From Paraburkholderia fungorum (GTDB taxonomy: Bacteria; Pseudomonadota; Gammaproteobacteria; Burkholderiales; Burkholderiaceae): DNA of 64,000 nt. The notes below the pieces were generated by a model. The model saw only the letters and a list, made by a program, of their open reading frames with translations. It did no database searches and had not been told where the DNA came from. A program made the translations under genes and the position numbers. Shown one piece after another: positions 54,806-63,859 of the stretch. The stretch is from NCBI RefSeq assembly GCF_900099835.1, contig NZ_FNKP01000001.1:992001-1056000 (forward strand), in the 5' to 3' direction. Each line of letters starts with the position of its first letter. The first letter of the stretch is position 1.

Positions 54806-55865
54806 GCACATCTCCACTGGGTACTCTTTCCAAAACGCTTTGCCAGATGCTGTCCCTCGTACGTTGGAGGATCTCATCGGCTTTCTCTACATACCGGTTG
54901 TTCGACGGATTCGTCCTCTCGAGCTCGTCGAGTCTCGCGCAAATGACGTCGGCCCAGGCGGCGGCGTCTGCTTCGGCGGCAAGCACGCTGTCCGGCGGGC
55001 AAATCTCCTCGGTTGCCGTGCCGCCGCGCACGAAGACCGGCATGCCGACATGCATTGCTTCCAGCGCCGGCACACAGAACCCTTCATGCCGGCTCAGCGA
55101 CAACAGCGCGCTGGCTCGGTCGAATGCAGCGGACAGATCCGCGTCGTCGACCATGCCGGTAAAGTCGATACGCTCCAGCACGCCGAGTGCCCGGGCCCGG
55201 TTGAGAAGGAATTTCGTGTAGTCGTAGTTCGGCACGCTGCCAACGACCGACAGCGATACGTTGATATCGCGCTTGACCAGATTCGCCAGCACGTCGATCG
55301 CGTCTTCGATGCGCTTGTGCGGCACCACGCGTCCCACCATCAGCAGATTGATGTCGCGGCTCGCACACGCTGCCTGCGTTTGCCCTTCGGCGAACGCAGG
55401 CATGTCGGCGAAGACGGGAGGGATGACCACGACCGACGTCGTGCTCACTCCGGCCGGCAGGCAGTTCGCGCTAAAGCGCGAATTGGCGACGACCGTGTCG
55501 AACGCTGCGAGCCTGGGCAATTGCCCGATAGCCTGTTCGCAGAGGTCCGCCGTGCGCGGCTCGAACTCGCGTAACAGTTCAGGCGACGTAATGCCGTGGA
55601 AATAGCAGACCTTGCGGCAACGCAGCGCGAGCAGTGTATCGAGATTCGGATCGAAAATCGAATAGCTCAGGAGCAGCGTGTCCTCTTCGCGCAGGTCGGC
55701 GTACAACGCCTCGATATCGTTGATGGCTCGACTTGCCACGTCGAAATGCCGTGCGTAGATCTGGACTTCCCAGCCGAGACGTTCGGCCATTCGTGCGATG
55801 CCGAGGCAGTGGTTGCCCACTGCGTCGCCGGAGAAAATATCCGGAGCGCAAATTCGCAATGTCAT
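54792..55865 (-). CDS. GT4 family glycosyltransferase
   Basis: 357 residues from ATG 55865, overlapping the repeat-GT stop (ATGA). N-terminus MTLRICAPDIFSGDAVGNH. VCYFHGITSPEL and VANSRFSANCL are typical of mannosyl/rhamnosyl-type GT4 enzymes. LLMVGRVVPHKRIEDAID and SRHEGFCVPALEAMHVGMPVF (EX7E) are intact. It is similar in layout to the C-terminal half of the protein at 55862, suggesting a paralogous origin. Confidence 0.92.
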   Translation of the reverse strand: MTLRICAPDIFSGDAVGNHCLGIARMAERLGWEVQIYARHFDVASRAINDIEALYADLREEDTLLLSYSIFDPNLDTLLALRCRKVCYFHGITSPELLREFEPRTADLCEQAIGQLPRLAAFDTVVANSRFSANCLPAGVSTTSVVVIPPVFADMPAFAEGQTQAACASRDINLLMVGRVVPHKRIEDAIDVLANLVKRDINVSLSVVGSVPNYDYTKFLLNRARALGVLERIDFTGMVDDADLSAAFDRASALLSLSRHEGFCVPALEAMHVGMPVFVRGGTATEEICPPDSVLAAEADAAAWADVICARLDELERTNPSNNRYVEKADEILQRTRDSIWQSVLERVPSGDVHVRA

Positions 55866-58800
55866 GTGGATGGCACCCCTGTAATTTCCGAGAGGCGCCG
55901 CTGATACGCGCGGGCAACGGCCTCGACGGAGTAATCGCGCTGGATGCGCGCGTTGCCTGCTTGCGCGATCTGTTTGCGCGCCGGTGTGTCTTCTATCATG
56001 CGTTTGAGTTGTTGCGCCGCGATCGACACGTCCGGATCGCACCAGTACTGGCCTTCCGAAAACAGGTAGTCGCCGGGGCGTAGCGGCACGAGTTCGCCGT
56101 CCACCAGGAACGCGGTGTCCGGATCGCAGAAATCGACGTTGCCGGAGAAGTTGGTCGCGACGACCGGCTGCCCGAGCGCCATGGCTTCAGCGATCACGCG
56201 CCCAAACCCTTCACTGCGATGCAGCGAAATGTACGCGTCGCAGCAGGCCATGAAGTCGATCGTGTCCTGGCGGCTCAGCCGTTCCGACACGATGTGCATG
56301 CGGCTGTCGTTCGACGCGAGGGAGAGTACTTCGCGCCACACCGGGTCTTCGTCGCGCACGTTCATCGCCTTGATGACAAGGCCGACGCCAGACGAGCTTT
56401 CGCCGAACGCTTCCTTGAACGCGCGCACGCCGGCGAGCGGATTCTTCCGGCTCAGCCACGAGTTGCCGTCGAACATCAGATAGAACAGGAACTCGCCGGA
56501 CGGCAGCCCGAAACGCGCACGTTCGGGATTCTGCGGCGCGGGCACTTCCACCGCCATTGGCATGTGATGCACCGGCGTGTCGCCCAGTCGCCGGTACACG
56601 CTCTGCACGAATCTGCTCTGCGCCCAGATCTCGTCGACCATCTCATGCACCTTGCCGAACGCGCTGGGCCAGTGAGGCAATTCCCACGGCCATGCGCCGA
56701 TCTTGTGAGTGGGCGCGTCGATCAGCTTGCGGCCGCCTTCCAGCGCGAGTCGCACCATTTCCGGCGCGGGCAGGCAGATGAGACTGATGCCGTATTTGAG
56801 GTCGTCGCTCAGCAGATGGTCGACGGAGTTGTCCAGCTTTGCCGGTCCGGACATTGGCGCGGTGATCAGCACGACCGGAGTCGACGTAAGCTGGAACACG
56901 CGCGCGGCCATCCGAGCGTCTTCGCCGAGGCCGAGCACGCCCTGCGGGAAGCCGATCACGTTCACGCCGAACTCGTACCCATGTTCGACATTGGCGTGAT
57001 AGCAGGCCGGCGCGGATACATTCGATCCTGCGGCGCTGTCCTCGCGTTGCACCCTGAGCTTGCCGAGCAGCGGATATTCGTGGTTGCCGAACACGTTCCA
57101 CCATTTCGCGAGTTCTTCACGGCCGGTGTCGGTCGCGAGGTCGAATGCGACGTGCAGATCGGGGCGGTCGTTCGCGATCAGCGTGAGGAACAGCGGCAGT
57201 GGCGACGCGTGGTCGGGCCGGTCGTCGTCGAGGGTGGCCAGTTCGTCGGCGAGGCTCCTGGCCGACCACTTGACCGCGTGATAAGCGTTCTGGCCAGTAT
57301 CTTCCCACCACTGCAGATAACTCACGCGCGCGCTGAAGTTGTCGAGATCGAACGCCGCCTGCAGACCGGGTTGTTCGTTGTGGATCAACGTCAGGAAACG
57401 CGGGAGGCGCGGCAGCTTGCCGTCCTTGCCGGGTTCCGTGTCGAAGAGGGCGGCAGGCAATGCCGCAGTCACCCAATGGATAGTCGGGTATTGGGGCTGC
57501 CCATGTTCGACCCACCACGACAGAAGGTTGAGGCGGCCGATAAAGCTGTTTTGCGGACAAAGCGCCTGCAAATCCGGCCGCTCGTCGAGGATCGCCTGAA
57601 GAAAACGCGGCACGGGCAGCCAGTCGGGGTGCGTGCCCCAGTCCATCTCGAACAGCGGTCCGGGCACACCCGCCGGTACCCACTTGATTGCGGGGTAGTC
57701 GTGCTTGCCGTGTTCGTCCCACCAGCGCAGATAGCCGAGGCGCGTGCCGAAGCAGTTCATGTCGTACGCGGCCTGAAGGTCAGGGCGTTCGTCCCAGATC
57801 AGACGCAGGAAGCAGGGCAGGAGCGGCAGTTCGCAGCGCTCACCCGGTTCCATTTCGAAAAGATCGGCGGGCAGCGGCGTGGCTTCCCAACGGATAGCCG
57901 GATACTGCTGCTGCCCATGCTCGATCCACCAGGACAGGGCATTCAGGCGGCCGATGAAGTTTTCCCCGGCGCCGGCGGCACGCAAGTCGTCGCGCTCGTT
58001 CAGGATCAGCCCGAGGAAACGCGGTATGGGCAGCCGGTTTGGGCGCGCGGCCCATTCCATCTCGAACAGCGACGCCGGCGGGACCGGCGGCACCCATTTT
58101 ATCGCCCGATACTGCTGTTGGCCGTGCTCCAGCCACCAAGACAGGCAGCCCAACCGTCCGGTGAAGCTGTCCAGCACGAACGCACTTTGCAGATCGGGCC
58201 GCTCGGCAATAAGCAGCGCGATGAAGTGCGGAATGTACGGGCGATCTTCACGGAGCTCACCCTCCGGCTCGAGCATCGCTCCGCTGACCGGCGGCGGCGA
58301 CCAGACGAAACGCGTATATTCGCGATAACCGTGCTCTTGCCACCAGCTCAGGCAGGCGAGGCGTCCGATAAATGAATTCAGGTCAAACGCGCTGCGCAGA
58401 TCGGGCCGCTCGGTTGCAATGAGGGCGAGAAAACGCGGAAACGGCAACGCCCCCGCGTCGACCGGCTCCAGCAGCCTCGGCGGCACGACGGGCGGTATCC
58501 ATGCCACGCGTGGACACGCTTCCTGGCCGTGCACTTCCCACCAGTCGACGCAGTTCAGATAGCCCGTCAGCGTGCCGAGGTCGAACGCCCGCGAAAGATC
58601 GTCGCGACTGCCGACGATCATCTTGATCAGCCACGGCAATTGCAAATCGGCCTCTTCGAGCACTGTTTGCATGTCGAGCAGCGTTTCCGTCAGATGCCGC
58701 GTGTCGAGCACGCTCGGCGCGGTGGAACCGAGCCAGAAGGTCAATGCGCGCGGATGCCGCGCGATCAGCGACTCGTTATCCAGTTGATGCAGATATTCGA

Positions 58801-59065
58801 GGTCCTGCGGACGCAACCCCCAGAAAAAGTCCGGGTACGTTTCGCGGGCGGTCATCTCCCACCAGAAGTACAGCGTGATCCGGTCGTCGAGCACGCGCGA
58901 GTCGAAGCGCGCGAGATCGGCTCTGAATTTCATCAGAAAGTAGATCGCGCTTGGCAAGCTGAAAAGCTCGCCCGGCGACGGGTGGCGGTACTCAGCCAGC
59001 CACTCTGTTTTTTTCGTCTCCAACACCAGATTAACCAAGGTCTGCAATCCTCGAAGGCCATGCAA
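55862..59065 (-). CDS. Large repeat-containing GT4 glycosyltransferase (nine WW/EHG-type repeats + GT4)
   Basis: 1,067 residues if read from TTG 59065; TTG 59038 is better placed behind AGGA. Residues about 35-85 are a degenerate first repeat and 141-672 contain eight more. The repeats share ERPDLQxAFDL, SFIGRL, LSWWxEHG, YPAIKW and LFEMEP. Their Trp-Trp pairs fall at residues 68, 175, 241, 310, 379, 448, 517, 586 and 655: six successive intervals of exactly 69 follow the 241 pair. Residues about 695-1060 are a GT4 domain (GVLGLGEDARMA, GAWPWELPHWP, LMFDGNSWLSRKNPL, SEGFGRVIAEAMALGQPVV). I do not recognise the repeat; helical, aromatic-rich carbohydrate-binding or scaffold repeats are plausible. 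Overlaps genes on both sides. Confidence 0.85.
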   Translation of the reverse strand: MHGLRGLQTLVNLVLETKKTEWLAEYRHPSPGELFSLPSAIYFLMKFRADLARFDSRVLDDRITLYFWWEMTARETYPDFFWGLRPQDLEYLHQLDNESLIARHPRALTFWLGSTAPSVLDTRHLTETLLDMQTVLEEADLQLPWLIKMIVGSRDDLSRAFDLGTLTGYLNCVDWWEVHGQEACPRVAWIPPVVPPRLLEPVDAGALPFPRFLALIATERPDLRSAFDLNSFIGRLACLSWWQEHGYREYTRFVWSPPPVSGAMLEPEGELREDRPYIPHFIALLIAERPDLQSAFVLDSFTGRLGCLSWWLEHGQQQYRAIKWVPPVPPASLFEMEWAARPNRLPIPRFLGLILNERDDLRAAGAGENFIGRLNALSWWIEHGQQQYPAIRWEATPLPADLFEMEPGERCELPLLPCFLRLIWDERPDLQAAYDMNCFGTRLGYLRWWDEHGKHDYPAIKWVPAGVPGPLFEMDWGTHPDWLPVPRFLQAILDERPDLQALCPQNSFIGRLNLLSWWVEHGQPQYPTIHWVTAALPAALFDTEPGKDGKLPRLPRFLTLIHNEQPGLQAAFDLDNFSARVSYLQWWEDTGQNAYHAVKWSARSLADELATLDDDRPDHASPLPLFLTLIANDRPDLHVAFDLATDTGREELAKWWNVFGNHEYPLLGKLRVQREDSAAGSNVSAPACYHANVEHGYEFGVNVIGFPQGVLGLGEDARMAARVFQLTSTPVVLITAPMSGPAKLDNSVDHLLSDDLKYGISLICLPAPEMVRLALEGGRKLIDAPTHKIGAWPWELPHWPSAFGKVHEMVDEIWAQSRFVQSVYRRLGDTPVHHMPMAVEVPAPQNPERARFGLPSGEFLFYLMFDGNSWLSRKNPLAGVRAFKEAFGESSSGVGLVIKAMNVRDEDPVWREVLSLASNDSRMHIVSERLSRQDTIDFMACCDAYISLHRSEGFGRVIAEAMALGQPVVATNFSGNVDFCDPDTAFLVDGELVPLRPGDYLFSEGQYWCDPDVSIAAQQLKRMIEDTPARKQIAQAGNARIQRDYSVEAVARAYQRRLSEITGVPST
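57050..58645 (-). repeat. Tandem 207-bp coding repeats (69-residue units)
   Basis: Eight diverged in-frame copies code for residues 141-672 of the repeat glycosyltransferase. The copies conserve protein motifs (ERPDL, WWxEHG, YPxIxW) more than exact DNA, so the array is old rather than a recent slippage expansion. Spacing of the Trp-Trp codons is 198 bases once, then 207 bases six times. Confidence 0.88.
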
Positions 59066-61199
59066 AAGAGAAGTCGTCGGCGGTCAGCGTCAGGTTAGGC
59101 GAGTAGTACGGATCGTTCATGATCAGCTCGCCCCAACGTTGCCTGACCAGCTCGGACTCGCGGTTGAAACGCTCGATTTTCTCGGGCGTGTCTTCCGCGC
59201 CGCGCGTGGCCGACTCATGGTGATAAAGCTCCGCATACGGGGTCCATACGTTGCGGTAGCCTGCCTGGCGCACGCGCAGGCAAAAATCGATGTCGTTATA
59301 CGCGACGTGCAGTTGCTCGTCGAGACCGCCGACCTGTTTGTAGATGGATTGACGGATCAGCAGGCATGCGGCCGTTACCGCACTCATCGTGTTGCGCAGG
59401 CGCGCGCGCGCGAAATAGCCCGCCACGGTGTTCGGGAAGTGCTTGTGCGCGTGGCTCGCAATGCCGCCGACACCCAGCACGACCCCGCCGTGCTGGATCG
59501 TGTCGTCGGGATACAGCAGCTTCGCGCCCACCGCGCCGACCTTGGGCTGCAGCGCCACCGAAACCATTTCTTCGAGCCAGTCTGCAGTGATGACTTCGAT
59601 GTCGTTGTTCAGCAGACAGACGAAATCGGCGGTGCTCACGAGCGCGACCCGGTTGTTCAGCGCTGAAAAATTGAACGGCGAGTCGTCGCGCACGACCGTG
59701 ATGCGCCCGTCGTCTTGCAGGCGCGCGAACAGATCGAGCGTTTCCTGCCGGATCGAGCCGTTGTCGATAATCGTGATGCGGAAATTCGGGTAGCTCGATT
59801 TCTTGCGGATCGACTCGACGCATTGTTCGACGAGGTCCGCCGAGTCGCGCGTCGGGATAATGATCTCAACCGACGGCAATACGTCCGGCAACGCGTACAC
59901 GACCTTGTTGAACGCGTCGGTGCCTGGAGCATGGACCGTGTGCGCGTGGATGTTGTTGCGCTGCAAGTGTTCGTCGAGCGCGCGCAGCGCGGCGATATGT
60001 GCGTAGGGCTTGGCGTCGTGACCGGCGGCGGTGCTCGCGGGAATCATGCGCCAGTGATACAGCGCGCGCGGCACGTGATGGACCGTATGCTGCTCGGCAC
60101 GGTCGATCACGCGCAGCGCGAGGTCATAGTCTTGCGAGCCTTCGAAGCCCTTGCGGAAGCCGCCGACCTCTCTCATGACCGAGGTCCTGTAGACCCCGAG
60201 GTGCGAGATCATGTTCTGGCCGAGGAACAGGTCATAGTTGAAGTCGCACTTGAAGTACGGGGCGGAGCGCTCGCCTTTTTCCGAAATCTTGTCTTCGTCG
60301 CTGTAGATCAGCGCCGCATCCGGGTGATGGTTGATCACCTCGACCACGCAGTAGAGCGCGAGCGGGTGCAATTCGTCGTCGTGATCGAGCAGGCCGACGA
60401 ATTCGCCCGCCGCCAGTTCCAGCGCCGTGTTGCTCGACTCGCTGATGTGTCCGTTCGTGGTCCGGTAAGCCACCTTGATGCGCGGGTCTTTCGCGACGTA
60501 GCTGTCCAGCACGGCCTTGACTTCGCTTTTTTTCGAGCAGTCATCGGCAATGCAGAGTTCCCAGTTCTCGTAGACCTGGTCCATCACCGAGCCGATCACC
60601 TTGTGCAGCCATTTCTCCGGCGTGTTGAAGGTCGGCATGACAATGCTGACGAGCGGCTGGTGCTGCCACGTTTTCGAGCGCTTGCGCAATTGCGGATAAA
60701 GCGACGCCGGCGGTTCGTGCGAGTCGATCCATTCCTGGTAGCTCTGGCCGACCGTGGGGGCGGCCGCCGGTTGTGCGCCGCCGCGCCACGCCGCCATGCG
60801 GCGCGCGCGTTCGAGCAACTCCGGCGGGCACTCGCCGTCGGCGAGCACGTCGATCTTCAGATTGCTGATCGAGAACAGGCCCGGGCGCGCGATCGGGTCG
60901 AGCCTCAACCGACCGACGAGTTTCGGGAACGCCACCACCTGATCGACCTTGCCGCTGCTGTCGACCGCAAGGCCGATGGTCGTGTGCTCGGACATGCCCG
61001 CGCCCGCGTCGAAATAGATCATGCAGGGCGACGCCGGCATGTCCTCCTTCGACAGCTCGAACGAAATGCGCGCGGCGTGGCCGGACAGCGCCTCCCAACC
61101 CACCAGTTCGAACTGGGGGTCGCTGTTCATCGCCTTCCACATAAAGGCGAGATTCGATGAAGGCTCGACGTTATTCAGAGGGCGAAGATCGAAGGTCAT
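59031..61199 (-). CDS. Two-domain GT2 glycosyltransferase
   Basis: 722 residues from ATG 61199, overlapping the upstream gene by 4 bases. An N-terminal domain of about 140 residues (unknown, beta-rich) is followed by two GT-A fold GT2 domains. The first starts LVSIVMPTFNTPEKW, with LLDHDDELHP (DXD-like) and GSQDYDLALRV. The second starts VEIIIPTRDSADLV, with LLNNDIEVI and AYNDIDFCLRVRQAGYRNV. Tandem GT2 proteins of this sort often add two sugars or extend rhamnan chains. Cytoplasmic. The stop lies within the start region of the repeat-GT gene. Confidence 0.93.
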   Translation of the reverse strand: MTFDLRPLNNVEPSSNLAFMWKAMNSDPQFELVGWEALSGHAARISFELSKEDMPASPCMIYFDAGAGMSEHTTIGLAVDSSGKVDQVVAFPKLVGRLRLDPIARPGLFSISNLKIDVLADGECPPELLERARRMAAWRGGAQPAAAPTVGQSYQEWIDSHEPPASLYPQLRKRSKTWQHQPLVSIVMPTFNTPEKWLHKVIGSVMDQVYENWELCIADDCSKKSEVKAVLDSYVAKDPRIKVAYRTTNGHISESSNTALELAAGEFVGLLDHDDELHPLALYCVVEVINHHPDAALIYSDEDKISEKGERSAPYFKCDFNYDLFLGQNMISHLGVYRTSVMREVGGFRKGFEGSQDYDLALRVIDRAEQHTVHHVPRALYHWRMIPASTAAGHDAKPYAHIAALRALDEHLQRNNIHAHTVHAPGTDAFNKVVYALPDVLPSVEIIIPTRDSADLVEQCVESIRKKSSYPNFRITIIDNGSIRQETLDLFARLQDDGRITVVRDDSPFNFSALNNRVALVSTADFVCLLNNDIEVITADWLEEMVSVALQPKVGAVGAKLLYPDDTIQHGGVVLGVGGIASHAHKHFPNTVAGYFARARLRNTMSAVTAACLLIRQSIYKQVGGLDEQLHVAYNDIDFCLRVRQAGYRNVWTPYAELYHHESATRGAEDTPEKIERFNRESELVRQRWGELIMNDPYYSPNLTLTADDFSFAWPSRIADLG

Positions 61200-62179
61200 T
61201 TTGTCAGCAGGGCATCGTAGAGGTCTTTCAGAGGTGACAGAACGGATTGCCATGTGAGGTCGCGTGCCGTGCTCGCCGACGTGCCTGCGGACGCGGCACG
61301 CGGTTGTGCGAGGGCGTCGCGAATCGACTGAACAATGCTGTCGACGTCAAACGGGTCCAGGTAGGCAACATGCTGCGCGAAATATTCTTCGGTAGAGCCA
61401 ACTTTCGTTACCGCGATGCGCGCGCCGGCCGCATGCGCTTCGAGCGCGGCAAGGCCCGGTGTTTCGAGCGTGCTGGGCAGAACGAACGCTTCGCAGGCTG
61501 CGTAGGCGGAACGAAGCGCCAGCGAGTCGTGCGCGAGCGTTCCCGCGTAGATCAACTGGTCGCCGCCTTCGGCGAAACACGCCTGCGCGTATTCCGGGTC
61601 GCGTTGATGGCCGATCAGCACGAGCTTGAGCCCGGGGAACCACTTCATTGCCCGGATCAGCGCCAGCTGGTTCTTGCGCGGCTCGATATTGCCTACGTTG
61701 AGGACGAAGCGATCCTGAATGCCGGATTCGTCGCGGAACAGTTCGGGCGCGACTGGTTCATAAAAGCTCTGTTCGACGCCGTTGAGCACGCTGACGAACT
61801 TCGCGCGCGGCAGGTCGAAGATGCGCGCGAGCGTGTCGCACTCGATCTCCGAATTCGCCACCACCCGGTCGGCCAGCGAGAACTGATGGTGGATCTCGCC
61901 GATCGGATAAAGGTGCTTCGTTTCCTCCGTCACCCAGAGACTAGACGAAACGACCAGCGGCAAGCCTAACTGTTTAACAAAGTTACAGAAGTGCACCGAG
62001 CCGCCGACGCAGGAAAAGAAGTGAACCACGTCGTGTTCGAGGAATCGTGGATTCCACTGATCGAACAGTGTGACGTCCACGCCATGCGCGGGCAGATGCT
62101 TGCGATAGGCAAGCAGCTGGATTTCTCCACCGCCGGGGGTGTGGAAGGCCATGGGGTAGGTGGCGAACAGCACTTTCAT
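61196..62179 (-). CDS. GT4 family glycosyltransferase (first gene of the minus-strand operon)
   Basis: 327 residues. N-terminus KVLFATYPMAFHTPGGGEIQ (Gly-Gly-Gly loop), VVHFFSCVGG, VVANSEIECDTLA, VLNVGNIEPRKNQLALI and PSTLETPGLAALEAHAAGARI (EX7E) are clear. It overlaps the GT2 gene by 4 bases and begins a run of eight minus-strand genes with overlaps or gaps of 15 bases or fewer. Confidence 0.93.
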   Translation of the reverse strand: MKVLFATYPMAFHTPGGGEIQLLAYRKHLPAHGVDVTLFDQWNPRFLEHDVVHFFSCVGGSVHFCNFVKQLGLPLVVSSSLWVTEETKHLYPIGEIHHQFSLADRVVANSEIECDTLARIFDLPRAKFVSVLNGVEQSFYEPVAPELFRDESGIQDRFVLNVGNIEPRKNQLALIRAMKWFPGLKLVLIGHQRDPEYAQACFAEGGDQLIYAGTLAHDSLALRSAYAACEAFVLPSTLETPGLAALEAHAAGARIAVTKVGSTEEYFAQHVAYLDPFDVDSIVQSIRDALAQPRAASAGTSASTARDLTWQSVLSPLKDLYDALLTK

Positions 62180-62858
62180 GGGTGTGGGCTCTCATTGCTC
62201 AAACGTTTCTTTTCTTCAGATCAACGCGTCTTTCGTTGCGCGCCGCTTAGGGATGACGCCGCCGACGGCGCCAACCGACCGGCTCAAACTATGCGGGACG
62301 GCAAACCATGAGAGGCGCAAGCGCGCCGGGACCACCAGGTTTCGGGAGATTCGCCCGGGATCCGACCCCGAAGGGGCGCGGCGGGCGTCGCGCGGTCAGG
62401 CCGGCTTGCCCGAGCGCGGACCGCGAGGGGCTTGCGCCGTTCAGGGCCGGACAGGCGTGTGCTGTTGTCGAGCACGTCGGATCGAAACCGCGAGTTCCAC
62501 ATGCGCGAATATGTTTGAAATGTTACGAAGTGTACGGACTGCGCGCCAGCGACGCCCGTCCGTTTTATCATCACGGCCCGAGGCCGCTGCCGCGCTTTGA
62601 GTTCCGCTTTCGTTCTGCTAGACGCCAAACTATTCTAGCGCCTAACCATAACGGGTAGTGGGCCGTAGTGGAAGCGCCCCGCATACAATAGGTTCCCCGT
62701 CATACTTCCTGAAAAGCACCGTCGATGCCAGATTGTATCGTGTCTCATCCGCCTTTCCTGTCACGTTCAGGCAGGGAAAGTTCTGACGGCGCGTGCTCGT
62801 TCTTCGCGTCCCGGAAAGCAGGTGCGCGCCTGGCCGCAAGCCTCGCCGGAGTGCGTTC
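62180..62858. other. Long divergent intergenic region, no supported gene
   Basis: About 680 bases between the minus-strand operon and the epimerase gene. It must contain both promoters. Open frames exist on both strands, but none has a ribosome site or recognisable motif. No JUMPstart/ops element (GGCGGTAG) was found. Candidate -10 TACAAT at 62684-62689 lacks a matching -35. A small perfect palindrome CCCCGAAGGGG lies near 62363. Confidence 0.4.
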
Positions 62859-63818
62859 ATGACCCTGCGCGTGCTGGTCACGGGTGCGAACGGCTTCGTC
62901 GGCAGGGCGGTGTCGAGGGTTTTGCTGCAGCGCGGCGACAGCGTGGTCGGCGCTGTGCGCCATGCGCAAACCGCCGCTGACGGCGTGCGCGAATGGCTGC
63001 TCGACGTCGACGACTTCAAGGGCATCGAACAACGCTGGCCGGTCGCCATGCAATGCGACGCGGTGATCCACTGCGCGGCCCGTGTTCACCTGATGAATGA
63101 CACCTCGGCCGACCCGCTCGCGGCCTATCGCGGCACCAATGTCGAAGGTGCATTGCGAGTCGCCGCTGCGGCCCGCCGGGTTGGCGCGCGCCGGTTCGTT
63201 TTCGTGAGCAGCATCAAGGCGGTGGGCGAAAGCAGCGCGGGCGCGCCCATCAAGGAAACGGATGTGGCCGGGCCGACCGATCCCTATGGAATTTCCAAGC
63301 TTGAAGCCGAGCGCGCGTTGCTCGCCTACGGCCGCGAGTCGGGGCTGGAGATCGTGATCGTCCGGCCGCCTCTGGTCTACGGGCCGGGCGTGCGCGCCAA
63401 CTTTCTGCAACTGATGAGCGCCATTGCCAAAGGCGTGCCGCTGCCGCTCGGCGCGATTTCGGCGCGCCGCAGTCTCGTCTTCGTCGATAACCTCGCGGAC
63501 GCGCTGGTGCATTGCACCACCGACCCGCGCGCCGTCGGCCAGACCTTCCACGTGACCGACGGCCGCGACCTGAGCGTCGCCGAACTGGCGCGAGCGCTAG
63601 CCCGGCAGCTGCATGTGCCCGCGCGCCTGATCCCCGTGCCGGTGGGCATGCTGCGCCTCGCTGGCCGCGTGACCGGCCGTTCGGCGCAAGTCGACCGCCT
63701 GATCGGCGAGTTGCGCCTCGATTCGTCCCATCTATGCGAATGTCTTGGCTGGTATCCGCCTCATACGGTCGAACATGGCCTGCTCGAGACCGCCGCCTGG
63801 TATCGTTCCACGCATTGA
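62859..63818 (+). CDS. NAD-dependent epimerase/dehydratase (WbpV/UDP-sugar reductase-like)
   Basis: 319 residues from ATG 62859. Extended SDR with LRVLVTGANGFVGRAVSR loop, HCAARVHLMND, VSSIKAVGE and YGISKLEAE (Tyr/Lys pair), VRPPLVYGPGVRANF and SLVFVDNLADAL. This is the subgroup next to WecA/WbpL-type transferases, for example WbpV in UDP-N-acetylquinovosamine synthesis or a GalE-like epimerase. It is followed after 41 bases by such a transferase, which supports supply of the first sugar of the repeat unit. Confidence 0.85.
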   Translation: MTLRVLVTGANGFVGRAVSRVLLQRGDSVVGAVRHAQTAADGVREWLLDVDDFKGIEQRWPVAMQCDAVIHCAARVHLMNDTSADPLAAYRGTNVEGALRVAAAARRVGARRFVFVSSIKAVGESSAGAPIKETDVAGPTDPYGISKLEAERALLAYGRESGLEIVIVRPPLVYGPGVRANFLQLMSAIAKGVPLPLGAISARRSLVFVDNLADALVHCTTDPRAVGQTFHVTDGRDLSVAELARALARQLHVPARLIPVPVGMLRLAGRVTGRSAQVDRLIGELRLDSSHLCECLGWYPPHTVEHGLLETAAWYRSTH

Positions 63819-63859
63819 CGCCATTGATCTCTCACTGAACCGCACAGAAACTGCCATCG

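Noticed and set aside
56219..58375. 718-codon open frame antisense to the repeat glycosyltransferase
   Set aside because: It follows the 207-bp repeats on the other strand and has no start signals or recognised motifs; GC-rich shadow frame.
59715..61160. 481-codon frame antisense to the GT2 gene
   Set aside because: No ribosome site or motifs; the minus-strand GT2 domains explain the coding signal.
62284..62628. Short frames on both strands between the operon and the epimerase
   Set aside because: Basic, Arg/Pro-rich composition, no ribosome site, no motif; not supported as genes.
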